From: Hormiphora californensis
Lineage: Eukaryota; Ctenophora; Tentaculata; Cydippida; Pleurobrachiidae
DNA: 64,000 bases
Reading direction: 5' to 3'
Assembly (NCBI GenBank): GCA_020137815.1
Contig: CM035360.1
Span: forward strand, 6,273,059 to 6,337,058
Shown here: piece by piece, positions 17,928-27,446 of the stretch
Layout: every line of letters begins with the position of its first letter
Numbering within the stretch: the first letter of the stretch is position 1
Program-made: the position numbers and the translations under genes
Notes under the pieces: generated by a model
The model's database searches: none
Told to the model about the DNA's origin: nothing
Seen by the model: the letters and a program-made list of their open reading frames with translations, nothing else

Positions 17928-18858
17928 GTTGAATGATTTGGTGTTAGAGGATATTCTCACTTACATTTTATACTAGGTTGCCCTTCATAGCTGCCAGATG
18001 TTTCTAAGTAAATTTGGCTATTGTTCATTTTGTTAGCAAGTGACTATTAAATTTAAATGCTAGCTTGTCACGACTCCCTTTGTTCTTGGCGTCTCTTTCA
18101 TCTCCCTCCTGTCATTTTACCATTAAGTATGGGATTTTTTGTACCCAGCTTGTTTGTGTGATAAACAGTTTATCTACTGGATATTTCCCGGATGATCGTT
18201 TTAGCTCGTGTGCTAAAAATATCATATATAATACAGGGTTTAGAAATATCGGATTTGAAATGGTAACTCGCGTGTGGTCAAAATCGCGTAACAGTTCACG
18301 TCAGTGAATGGTAACTGCACCTTCATCTAACCAATTACAGTCGGATCCCAATTTACTGGGATGCTCGGGAGAAGGGATTTGTCCGGTAAATCTGGGTCCT
18401 CGGTATATCGGAGTGAAAAACCCTTAATTTCCTAAGACGGGTGAAGTTTATCCTCCCGGTAAATCGGGGTCCGACTGTAATTTATGTTTTGGCCCAGATA
18501 TAACTATAAGCTCAGACCGGCTCAGAGAATTTCATTTTCAATACTAAATAGTATTATTTTTCTCCATGAATGCCCCGTCTAGAAGTTAAACAGATCCAGA
18601 CGTGAATAACCCGTTTATCACATGAACAAGGGCCTTAAAAATCCCACACAATGGTAATTGACAGGAGGGGGATGAAAGAGAAGCCAAGAACAAAGGGAGT
18701 TGGGGCAAACTAGCACGTACTTAGATCTAATCTTCACTTGCTAACAAAATCCACAAAATGAACAATAGCACAATTTACGTAGTAACATCTGGCAGCTATG
18801 AAGAACCAACTAGTATAAAAAGTGAGTGAAAATATCCTCCAACACCAAATCATTCAAC
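17928..18858. promoter_or_regulatory. Shared head-to-head promoter region of proteases A and B
   Basis: TATA boxes lie at 17965-17972 (for A, minus) and 18814-18821 (for B, plus), each about 38-45 bp before its ATG. Outside each TATA is the same module of about 70 bp (CTTGCTAACAAAATCC, ACAATAGC, then AACATCTGGCAGCTATGAAG) in opposite orientation, also found before C and D. A pogo-like MITE (18336-18479) sits in the middle. The arrangement would suit co-expression. A noisy copy of this block occurs at 52650-53568. Confidence 0.7.
18336..18479. mobile_element. Pogo/Tc1-like MITE between proteases A and B
   Basis: TA-flanked, starts CAGTCGGATCCCAATTTACT and ends GTAAATCGGGGTCCGACTG. Same family as the element at 11041-11198. 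Confidence 0.8.
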
Positions 18859-20097
18859 ATGAAAGTTATTGCAGTTCTCTGTCTATTTGGAGCAGTCTTC
18901 GCTGCCGAGGATGCTCTCAGGATAATCCTGAAGAGCAACAAGGAAACCCTCCAGCTCTACACTGCCTTCAAGTCCTCCGAGGGACTCAACTATGCCAGCT
19001 CTGAGGATAGGATGAGATTCAGGCTGTTCCGAAAGAGCGCTGAGGAGGTTGTCAACTACAACGAGAACAGTGACACCGCCGTCTTTGGACTCAACTTCTT
19101 CTCTTCCATGACTGAGGCTGAGAAGCAGCAGTACCTTGGACTCAACATCACCAACAAGGCCCCCAACGCCCCTGCCCTAAAGAACAGTGGATTCGCCGCC
19201 CCAGAGAAGGTCCTTTGGACCAACTTTGGTGGAGTTACCGAGGTCAAGAATCAGGGATCTTGTGGATCTTGTTGGACCTTCGGAGCCGTCGGAGGTCTGG
19301 AGACCCGATACCAGATTGCCTCTGGAGTTCTGAGAAACTTCGCCGAGCAGGAGTACCTCGACTGTGTCTACGAAAACCGAGACGGATGTGACGGTGGATG
19401 GCCTAGTAACTGTTACGACTACTCCAAGAAGAACGGTGGCCGACTGGCTTCCACTGCCAACTATGGCTACCAGGCTACTGATGGCTCCTGCAAGGGAAGC
19501 AGCAAGGCTGACTCCATGGTCTCTGCCAAGATAACCGGCCACAGGGATGTCCCTTATGGCGAGTCCTCCAACATCCAGGCTCTTGTTGATGGCGCTCTTG
19601 CTGTTGCCGTCGAGGTTACCAACTACTTCCAGCAGTACCGAAGAGGAATCATGAAGGACACATTCTGCACTGGACGAGTTAACCACGCTGTCACCACCGT
19701 CGGATACACCTCCAAGTTTGTTCTAGTAAAGAACTCCTGGGGATCCAGCTGGGGAGATAACGGTTTCATCAAGTTCACTCGAGGATACAGCAACTGTGGT
19801 CTCTTCGAATACTCCAGCTACCCTATCCTCTCCAAAACTGGAAAGAGTGACAGCAACCCCGATGCTGCCACCCCCTACCGACCTTCTGAGAACGATGATG
19901 GTCCTGCTCCCAATCCCAACTGTAAGGACAGGGCTAGCAATTGTGTTATGGAGTTCTGTCAGTGGCCCGAAATTTCTGTGCCGTGGTGTCAAAAGACCTG
20001 TGGACTCTGTGACGATGATGATGATGATGGCGGTGACTGTCCCTCTGGAACTGTGAGGTGCTCTGATGGAGTCTGCCGACACGAGCACATGTGTTAG
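18859..20097 (+). CDS. C1A cysteine protease with one ShKT domain (protease B)
   Basis: Intronless, 412 residues. Signal peptide [20 protein letters not shown], then I29-like propeptide, then papain domain: oxyanion Gln132, nucleophile Cys138 ([15 protein letters not shown]), His276 (NHAVTTVGYT), Asn292 ([13 protein letters not shown]). A six-Cys ShKT domain spans about residues 355-384 (CKDRASNCVMEFCQWPE..KTCGLC). An Asp run follows and the chain ends with the four-Cys motif TVRCSDGVCRHEHMC. The ATG at 18859 is preferred over 18826 because it begins the signal peptide and is conserved in all paralogues. A TATA box lies 45 bp upstream. The GCNGG loop conserved in papains reads GCDGG here. Catalytic residues are complete, so it should be active after propeptide removal. 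Confidence 0.93.
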   Translation: MKVIAVLCLFGAVFAAEDALRIILKSNKETLQLYTAFKSSEGLNYASSEDRMRFRLFRKSAEEVVNYNENSDTAVFGLNFFSSMTEAEKQQYLGLNITNKAPNAPALKNSGFAAPEKVLWTNFGGVTEVKNQGSCGSCWTFGAVGGLETRYQIASGVLRNFAEQEYLDCVYENRDGCDGGWPSNCYDYSKKNGGRLASTANYGYQATDGSCKGSSKADSMVSAKITGHRDVPYGESSNIQALVDGALAVAVEVTNYFQQYRRGIMKDTFCTGRVNHAVTTVGYTSKFVLVKNSWGSSWGDNGFIKFTRGYSNCGLFEYSSYPILSKTGKSDSNPDAATPYRPSENDDGPAPNPNCKDRASNCVMEFCQWPEISVPWCQKTCGLCDDDDDDGGDCPSGTVRCSDGVCRHEHMC

Positions 20098-20451
20098 ATA
20101 TTATTGATACTGTACTTGTTAACAACACATGATAATAATTTGAGTTTTTATTTGTTTTCCCGGTAAACACACGTGGAATAAGGTCCTAGTTACCATTGGT
20201 TACATGGTTACATACTATGTAACCATGTAAACAATACATAGTTACAGTTTTGAAACTGATGCCAGGTTCCAGGTTTCCCATCCAGCTGTTATGTCAAAAC
20301 AGACCTATCACAGTATGAATATTTCACAAGGACGTCCCTCCCACCCATTTAGTCTCCCCACTGTCTATCATCGTGCAGAAACCATAGGGTCTACGTAAGA
20401 CGGATATATCGTAACTGCATGCTCTTCTTGTAGTACCACTGTTGTACTATG

Positions 20452-20775
20452 TGTAACCCTTTGGGTGGATGTCACATGAGCCGGCCTCTCAGACCGATCA
20501 CGTGACTCTCCCCAATCAGGGCGATGCCTAGCTGAGGTGCTATTCGAGATGGTTTACCATGGATTCAATTATCTCCAGGAAACCACCTCGAGTTAGTAAC
20601 CCAAAGCCGGCTTACTGCAGGTCACGTGTCCATTAGGGACCACGTGGTTGGAGAGTATAAAGGGTACAGAGTTTTTGTGTTCGGCACTCTTCTGGAGATA
20701 TCGATTTATTCAGTTCGTTGCTAATTCATTAAGACCAGAAAACCAACGTGTTTATCTTTGTCTAACCCGGTTACA
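20452..20775 (+). mobile_element. Possible solo LTR
   Basis: A 324-bp segment starts TGTAACCC and ends GGTTACA, so it has a 7-bp TG..CA terminal inversion. It contains a TATAAA-like box (AGTATAAAGGG, about 20654) followed by a GTTCGG..TCTTCTGG stretch, the general shape of a Ty3-type LTR. No matching 5-bp target duplication was found and there is no second LTR, so this is weak. Confidence 0.3.
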
Positions 20776-22077
20776 GGATTACTATACCACAAGAAACCGT
20801 GAGGGTGACCCGGCAATCGGCATACCCCGGGGTAAACCAGTCGGCTCCAGTGACACACTACCAAATCACCACAATCACTCACGGCCCCCACTAGCGGTGC
20901 TGGTATTACTAAGTGATTGATTTGATTTGATTTGATTTGGCCTTCGTGCGCAGTAGGGTCCCCAACAAGGGTTCACGCTCACGGCAACCAGTTTCCAGCC
21001 TTAACAAATTAAATCAAATCAAATCAACCGGGGGTGGGATCAAAACACCCATATATTCAACAAAAAGGTGCACAAAAAACGAGAAGGGGGGGTTGAAAAC
21101 TTCAAAAGATCGGGCTTTAAGAGCAGCTATTTACATTTTCACCGGACCCCTCGTACACCCACCCACCGTAGCATGGGTGTCACATAGTTAAATCTTGATT
21201 CTCCATCCCCCCTCCCCCGAATCAACATCATTTTAATATTGATGGACAGAGCTTTGACTTCAAACTTTGCCATGATCATGCTATTGACCCACTTTTCAAG
21301 AAGAAAAAACCTATGTTCCGGAGATAATTTTTCAAACATGACAAAATTATAATTTCAGACAATTTGGTGGGAATTACCAGAATTTGGTGCCGTTTCATTG
21401 GGTAGTTGAGGACTGAGGAGGTATACACTTAATCAAAGCGATTCTCTTACCTCTACCAATGTGAATGAGACTAACAGTGCTGCTTGCAGTCAAAATACGG
21501 TAACGCAAAATACAGTAAGGAGACGCGCACGGTGCATAACGCGCGGCAAAAAGTTCATTTGTCAGCACGTACTAGCGCCCTGATTGGTCACGGTTGCGCG
21601 TCGTCTTACTGTATCTTCGTTTTCCATTACCGTTTTCCCACTACAAGCGACCGTGTTATCGCGATTAACTATTCATACGGTTACCCCCTTTCTCTCTTCG
21701 GCAGCTTCTCTTTGGCTGTTGGAAAGTGATGCCAATCGGTGTTGGGGTTGGTGAATTTTCAGCTCACGTTCTCTTACCTTTAGCTCAGGTCGCTTCACAA
21801 CCTTTGTGCACATTGTACTGGCAAAGAAGGGATAGCTTCGTAACCTCTAACGAGCAGCCTTCTTAGTCAGGGTTTGCTCACACTGACTACGACGTCATTT
21901 TAAAATCATTTCGTCACTCAGCTATATTAGCTAGTTCAATTAGTTCATTTTACAGCCCAGATATTTGGCCATAATAGCACTTAAATTTAATAGACACTTG
22001 CTAACAAAATCCAGGAAAGGAACAATAGCACAATTTACTTAGTAACATCTGGCGGCTATGAAGGGCGGTCGACCTAG

Positions 22078-22085
22078 TATAAAAA
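22078..22085 (+). promoter_or_regulatory. TATA box of protease C
   Basis: TATAAAAA 38-45 bp before the ATG. The sequence AGTGAGCGAGAATATT and CCAACACCAAATCATTCAAC between TATA and ATG is conserved in the other family members, as is the module from 21987 upstream. Confidence 0.75.
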
Positions 22086-22122
22086 GTGAGCGAGAATATT
22101 TTCCAACACCAAATCATTCAAC

Positions 22123-23607
22123 ATGAAAATTATTGCAGTTCTCTGTCTGTTTGGAGCAGTCTTCGCTGCCGAGGATGCTCTCAGGATAATCTTAAAGAGC
22201 AGCAAGCAAACCCTTCAGCTCTACTCCGCCTTCAAGTCCTCCGAGGGACTCAACTATGCCAGCTCTGAGGATAGGATGAGGTTCAGGCTGTTCCGAAAGA
22301 GCGCTGAGGAGGTTGTCAACTATAACGAGAACAGTGACACCGCCGTCTTTGGACTCAACTTCTTCTCTTCCATGACTGAGGCTGAGAAGAAGCAGTACCT
22401 TGGACTTAACATCACCAACAAGGCCCCCAACGCCCCTGCTCTGAAGCACAGTGGATTCACCGCCCCCGAGAAGGTCCTTTGGACCAACCTTGGTGGAGTT
22501 ACCGAGGTCAAGAACCAGGGAAACTGTGGATCTTGTTGGACCTTCGGAGCCGTTGGAGGTCTAGAGACCCGATACCAGATTGCCTCTGGAGTTCTGAGGA
22601 ACTTCGCCGAGCAAGAGTATCTGGACTGTGTCTACAATGATCGATGGGGATGCGACGGTGGATGGCCTAGTGACTGTTATAAATACTCCAAAAAGAACGG
22701 AGGTCGACTGGCTTCCACTGCCAACTATGTCTACCGCGGTCATGATGGCCCCTGTAAGGGAAGCAGCAAGGCCGACTCCATGGTCTCTGCCAAGATCACC
22801 GGCTACAGGGATGTCCCCAGTGGCGAGTCCTCCAACATCCAGGCTCTTGTTGGTGGTGCTCTTAACGTTGCATTCCAGGCTACCAGCTATTTACAGCAGT
22901 ACCAAAGAGGAATCATCAGGGACACCACTTGCCAGGGACCTCCCAACCACGCTGTCACCGCCGTCGGATACACCTCCAAGTTTGTTCTAGTAAAGAACTC
23001 CTGGGGATCCAGCTGGGGAGATAACGGTTTCGTCAAGTTCACTCGAGGATACAGCAACTGTGGTCTCTTTGAATACTCCAGCTACCCTACCCTCTCCAAA
23101 ACTGGAAAGAGCGACAGCAACCCCGATGCTGCCACCCCCTACCGACCTACTGAGAACGATGGTCCTTCTCCCGATCCCAATCCTGATTGTCAGGACAAGG
23201 CTACCAACTGTAAGGATTTCTGTAGCTGGCCCACAATTGCCGAGGAGTATTGCCGAAAGACCTGTGGACTTTGTGACGATGATGGAGATGACTGTCCCTC
23301 TGGAACCGTGAGGTGTTCAGATGGAATCTGCCGACACGAGCACATGTGCCCCACTCCTGATCCCACTCCTAGCCCCACTCCCGTTCCTACTCCTGATCCC
23401 ACGCCTGCTCCCACTCCTGCCCCCACTCCTGCTCCCACTCCTGCTCCCACTCCTGCTCCCACTCCTGCTCCCACTCCTGCTCCCACTCCTGGTCCTGACT
23501 GTGAAGACGAGGCTTTCAACTGTATTCCAGATTTCTGTAGATGGGCCGACGTTGCTGAGCTGTATTGCCGAAAAACCTGTGGACTCTGTGACGATTATAT
23601 GAGTTAA
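22123..23607 (+). CDS. C1A cysteine protease with two ShKT domains (protease C)
   Basis: Intronless, 494 residues. Signal peptide [21 protein letters not shown]29-like propeptide, then papain domain with [15 protein letters not shown] (nucleophile Cys138; the usual Ser three before it is Asn), [10 protein letters not shown] and [14 protein letters not shown] first ShKT domain ([21 protein letters not shown]), the four-Cys motif [15 protein letters not shown], a linker of about 17 PT-rich triplets (PTPAPT repeats) and a second ShKT ([23 protein letters not shown]) follow, ending DDYMS. The architecture equals protease A, but without the intron. The secreted enzyme is probably glycosylated along the Thr-Pro linker. 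Catalytic residues are intact. Confidence 0.93.
   Translation: MKIIAVLCLFGAVFAAEDALRIILKSSKQTLQLYSAFKSSEGLNYASSEDRMRFRLFRKSAEEVVNYNENSDTAVFGLNFFSSMTEAEKKQYLGLNITNKAPNAPALKHSGFTAPEKVLWTNLGGVTEVKNQGNCGSCWTFGAVGGLETRYQIASGVLRNFAEQEYLDCVYNDRWGCDGGWPSDCYKYSKKNGGRLASTANYVYRGHDGPCKGSSKADSMVSAKITGYRDVPSGESSNIQALVGGALNVAFQATSYLQQYQRGIIRDTTCQGPPNHAVTAVGYTSKFVLVKNSWGSSWGDNGFVKFTRGYSNCGLFEYSSYPTLSKTGKSDSNPDAATPYRPTENDGPSPDPNPDCQDKATNCKDFCSWPTIAEEYCRKTCGLCDDDGDDCPSGTVRCSDGICRHEHMCPTPDPTPSPTPVPTPDPTPAPTPAPTPAPTPAPTPAPTPAPTPAPTPGPDCEDEAFNCIPDFCRWADVAELYCRKTCGLCDDYMS
23349..23493. repeat. 12-bp coding repeat for the Pro-Thr linker of protease C
   Basis: Repeats of CCCACTCCTGCT and variants encode PTPA. The matching array in protease A is at 16432-16602. 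Copy number differs between the two genes, as expected of slippage. Confidence 0.85.
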
Positions 23608-25322
23608 CAACACATGATAACGATTTGAGTTTTATTTTTTGTCATGGAAAACCAGACTTGGGGAGTCATAATGAACCCTTTATTATAATTCAGTGTTGAC
23701 AAATGTTTTTAACTGACATTCAAAACAGTAGGACCCCGATTTACTGAGTCTCGATTTATCGGGAGGATAAACTTCCCCCGATATAGGAAATCGACAGTAT
23801 TTGATCCCGATTATATATACCGGGTACCCCGATTTAACAGGTAAAACCCTTTCCGCCGAGCATCCCGGTAAATCGGGGTCCGACTGTACACACGAAGGTC
23901 GTGAGCCGGCCTGAACTAGGCGTAACTCACTCTAAAAAGTAACACCTCCTCAACCACTCAATGAAAATGCACCAAATTCTGGGGTTTCCCACCAAATTGT
24001 CTGAAAATTATAATTCTGTTCTCATATTTGAAAAATTATCACCGGAACCTTGGTTTTGAGATCAGTTTTTGGGTACGGTGTCCCCTCTCTCCCGAATTAA
24101 ACGTAGCGTGCGAGACAACATGAGACAGAGACAGCATAGGACGATAGAAGAAAGAGGGGATAAAGTCCAATTTTTAAGAAAGCGAACTGGGGGCACGCGA
24201 ATTCAATTTTTGAATTGAAATTGGTAGTGTGCAACGTGTGATGTGCGTGAAATGCTCTGATTTGCGTGCAAACGGTTCGCTTAATTAAAAATCGCACTTT
24301 ATCATACCCAAGATCAGTTTTAGGTGTTTATGAAGAAGTTCTTTTCTTGAAAAGTAGGTCAGGTATTTTCAATATCATATTATTATCTTCAAAGATCTGG
24401 CCATGAAAATTATTTAAGAGGTCTTGAACTTTGAAGTCGGAAGTTTCGTAAAAACATGTTATAGCACAGCTTCTACTGTGCTAGATTGAACCTGGTTTGA
24501 AACAATGAACTGCAAATTCATCCCTTCGGAAAAGGATGAACTTTGAACACGCCAGCTCTGCAATATGGCATATTATTGTGTTTGTATCAGAGGTAAAGGG
24601 AAGGTATAGCCTCACTGTGCCGCTCAGGCTGCATATTACGGATCCCTGATAGAACTGCTAGGGAGTAGAGCCAGAATCCAGATAATTCAATCTGTGCATT
24701 GACAGATTGTGTGCTTTCTTCACATGCATGAGACATCACGTGCGACGTGATCAGTAGAAAACACCGCCTATTCTCTGAAAAAAACACAATTCATTATGTG
24801 CAGATGGAATTATCTGACTCAATTCCCTGTGGTCCGGCTCTTTCACCGAAATGAGGAAGAAAAGTGAAGACACCTTTGACCCAGTGACCCTTTTTGCTTC
24901 AAAAAAAAGTCAAAATTAATCTACCATTGAAACTGTACGTCAGTTGAGAGAGTGTATCAACATTATAACTTGCATCGTTTTTGTTTACGCTCCAGTTACA
25001 ATATAAGAAACTGAATCCAGGTTCCAGATGGGAGATTCTTGATGAACCACGATGCGAGTGATCTGCGATCACATGACACAAGTTTCCATGTGAAACGTTT
25101 AGAGATTAGAGCTGCGTGTAATGTGTGTGTGGCTTGGTAACGAAATTACCCCTACCTTGCTGGCACGCTAAAAGCTGCTTTACTACCGCGATGTCATAGT
25201 TATGAGGGGAAATTTCATTACCAAGTGTGTTGCTCCAATCTCTAACTGGGCTTACCGAGACCAAACAAATAAAAACTCAAATCAGTATCATGTGTTGTTA
25301 ACAAGTACAGTATCAATAATAT
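23608..25322. other. Intergenic region between proteases C and D
   Basis: No gene. It contains a MITE (23726-23886), an inverted relative of 21320-21425 at 23935-24050, and at about 24850-24980 a stretch resembling the 3' flank of the PLP gene (16040-16180). The latter suggests that the block that gave rise to D carried neighbouring non-protease sequence. Confidence 0.6.
23726..23886. mobile_element. Pogo/Tc1-like MITE
   Basis: Ends CAGTAGGACCCCGATTTA and TAAATCGGGGTCCGACTG. The right flank is TA and the left is AA, so one TA copy is mutated. Same family as 11041-11198. Confidence 0.75.
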
Positions 25323-26564
25323 CTAACACATGTGCTCGTGTCGGCAGACTCCATCAGAGCACCTCACGGTTCCAGAGGGACAGTCACCGCCATCATCATC
25401 ATCGTCACAGAGTCCACAGGTCTTTTGACAATACTTGTTAGCAATGTCGGCCCACCTACAGAAATCCTGAGTACAGTTGATAGCCTTGTCCTCACAGTCG
25501 GGATCGGGAACGGGAGCGGGACCGTCATCGTTCTCAGAAGGTCGGTATTTGGTGGCAGCGTCGGGGTTGCTGTCAGCCTTTCCAGTTTTGGAGAGGGTAG
25601 GGTAGCTGGAGTATCCAAAGAGACCACAGTTGCTGTATCCTCGAGTGAATTTGACGAAACCGTTATCTCCCCAGCTGGATCCCCAGGAGTTCTTCACCAG
25701 AACAAACTTGGAGGTGTATCCGACGGCGGTGACAGCGTGGTTGGGTCGTCCACTGCAGGTACTGTCCCTGATGATTCCTCCTCGGTACTGCTGGAAGTAG
25801 TTGGTAACCTCGAAGGCAACAGCAAGAGCACCATCAACAAGAGCCTGGATGTTGTTGGACTCACCACTGGGGACATCGTTGTAGCCGGTGATCTTGGCAG
25901 AGACCATGGAGTCGTCCTTGCTGCTTCCCTTGCAGGAGCCATCAGTAGCCTGGTAGACATAGTCGGAAGTGGAAGCCAGTCGGCCACCGTTCTTCTTGGA
26001 GTAGTCGTAACAGTCACTAGGCCATCCACCTTTGCATCCGTCTCGCCTATCGTAGACACAGTCCAGGTACTCCTGCTCGGCGAAGTTCCTCAGAACTCCA
26101 GAGGCAGCCTGGTATCGGGTCTCCAGACCTCCGACAGCTCCAAAGGTCCAGCAAGATCCACAAGATCCCTGGTTCTTGACGGGGGTGACAGCTCCAGTGT
26201 TGGTCCACAACACCTTGTGAGGGGCGGAGAGGCTAGCTGTGGGAGGGGCAGGAGCGTTGGGGAGATGATTGGTGATGTTGAGTCCAAGGTACTGCTGCTT
26301 CTCAGCCTCAGTCATGGAAGAGAAGAAGTTGAGTCCAAAGACGGCGGTGTCACTGTTCTCGTTGTAGTTGACAACCTCCTCAGCACTCTTTCGGAACAGC
26401 CTGAACCTCATCCTATCCTCAGAGCTGGCATAGTTGAGTCCCTCGGAGGACTTGAAGGCAGTGTAGAGCTGGAGGGTTTCCTTGTTGCTCTTCAGGATTC
26501 CCCTGAGAGCATCCTCGGCAGCGAAGACTGCTCCAAACAGACAGAGAACTGCAATAACTTTCAT
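25323..26564 (-). CDS. C1A cysteine protease with one ShKT domain (protease D)
   Basis: Intronless, 413 residues. Signal peptide [21 protein letters not shown]29-like propeptide, papain domain with [27 protein letters not shown] and [13 protein letters not shown], then a ShKT domain (CEDKAINCTQDFCRWAD..KTCGLC) and the tail TVRCSDGVCRHEHMC. The middle, from the end of the propeptide to past the catalytic Cys (HLPNAPAPPTASLSAPHKVL and onward), is almost identical in DNA to protease E and unlike A-C, while the rest resembles B. That is a gene-conversion mosaic. A TATA box lies at 26602-26609. The long open frame on the opposite strand across this gene is a shadow. Confidence 0.93.
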   Translation of the reverse strand: MKVIAVLCLFGAVFAAEDALRGILKSNKETLQLYTAFKSSEGLNYASSEDRMRFRLFRKSAEEVVNYNENSDTAVFGLNFFSSMTEAEKQQYLGLNITNHLPNAPAPPTASLSAPHKVLWTNTGAVTPVKNQGSCGSCWTFGAVGGLETRYQAASGVLRNFAEQEYLDCVYDRRDGCKGGWPSDCYDYSKKNGGRLASTSDYVYQATDGSCKGSSKDDSMVSAKITGYNDVPSGESNNIQALVDGALAVAFEVTNYFQQYRGGIIRDSTCSGRPNHAVTAVGYTSKFVLVKNSWGSSWGDNGFVKFTRGYSNCGLFGYSSYPTLSKTGKADSNPDAATKYRPSENDDGPAPVPDPDCEDKAINCTQDFCRWADIANKYCQKTCGLCDDDDDGGDCPSGTVRCSDGVCRHEHMC

Positions 26565-27446
26565 GTTGAATGATTTGGTGTTGGAGGATATTCTCACCTA
26601 CTTTTTATACTAGTTCGTCTTTCATAGCTGCCAGATGTTACTACGTAAATTGCCCTTTTGTTCATCCCTTTCGTGAATTTTGTTAGCAAGTGAAGATTAG
26701 ATCTAAGTGCTAGTTTGCCCCAACGCCCTTTGTTCTTGGAGTCTCTTTTATCTCCCTCCTGTCATTTTACCATTGTGTGGGATTTTTAAGGCCCTTGTTT
26801 ATGTGATAAACGGGTTATTCAAGTCTAAACTGGATCTTTTTATGTCTATACGGGGCAGTTATGTAGAAAAATAATATTTCAAAAACAGTCTCTAAGCATA
26901 GTAGCTGCCTTCTGGGCTGAAAAATAAACTAGTTGAACTAGCTAATATAGCAGCGCGACGAAAAGATTGTCAAATGACGTCAAAGATCAACAATGTGAGC
27001 TAAAATCGAACCTCAATTCACCAGGCTGCTCGTTATAATAGTAAGAGGGTTAGAAGGGTAAAAGTACGTAATATTTGTGAAGAAAATTGGTAACCCCCAG
27101 AATCTAGATATCGAGAGAATTTTAACTGTCCGGAACATTGAACATATATAGCGTATTTTAATCTTTGTCAAATATTTTCATCCAAGTCTATTTCGCTAGA
27201 TCCAATTTGTCACACGTCTTCCACAAGTTAGTGTGGCCAATGCTTCTCAAATGAAGTGCTAACTAGAATACTAATTAAATCGCATAAACCCTCCCAGAAC
27301 AATACCATCCACTATCCAGTGTGAGATCATAAAATCCCTCCCTAAATCCCTCATTTAGTCTACCACCTGTTACTAGCTGTAATTCCTGGATCCCCCACTA
27401 TAAAATATGGGCATCCCAAACACCTCCCTCAACTTATTCCACAAAC
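26565..27446. other. Intergenic region between proteases D and E
   Basis: A divergent promoter region: D's TATA (26602-26609, minus) and E's TATA (27399-27406, plus). The D side carries the conserved module found in A-C. The E side does not. Confidence 0.6.
27399..27406 (+). promoter_or_regulatory. TATA box of protease E
   Basis: TATAAAAT about 41-48 bp before the ATG. The surrounding sequence differs from the promoters of A-D, which fits E being the most diverged paralogue. Confidence 0.7.

Larger units (their letters stand above)
20098..22122. other. Intergenic region between proteases B and C
   Basis: No gene. The 3' flank repeats the segment around TTTGAGTTTTTATTTG found after C and, inverted, A and D. 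A possible solo LTR lies at 20452-20775. The sequence at about 21320-21425 is an inverted relative of 23935-24050. From 21840 on, the sequence resembles the region upstream of protease D (26890-27050, inverted), so C and D were copied together with several hundred bases of upstream DNA. Confidence 0.6.

Noticed and set aside
25332-26573. 413-codon open frame on the plus strand opposite protease D
   Set aside because: It is the antisense of a codon-biased gene; the papain motifs are all on the minus strand. Similar shadows lie over A, B, C and E.
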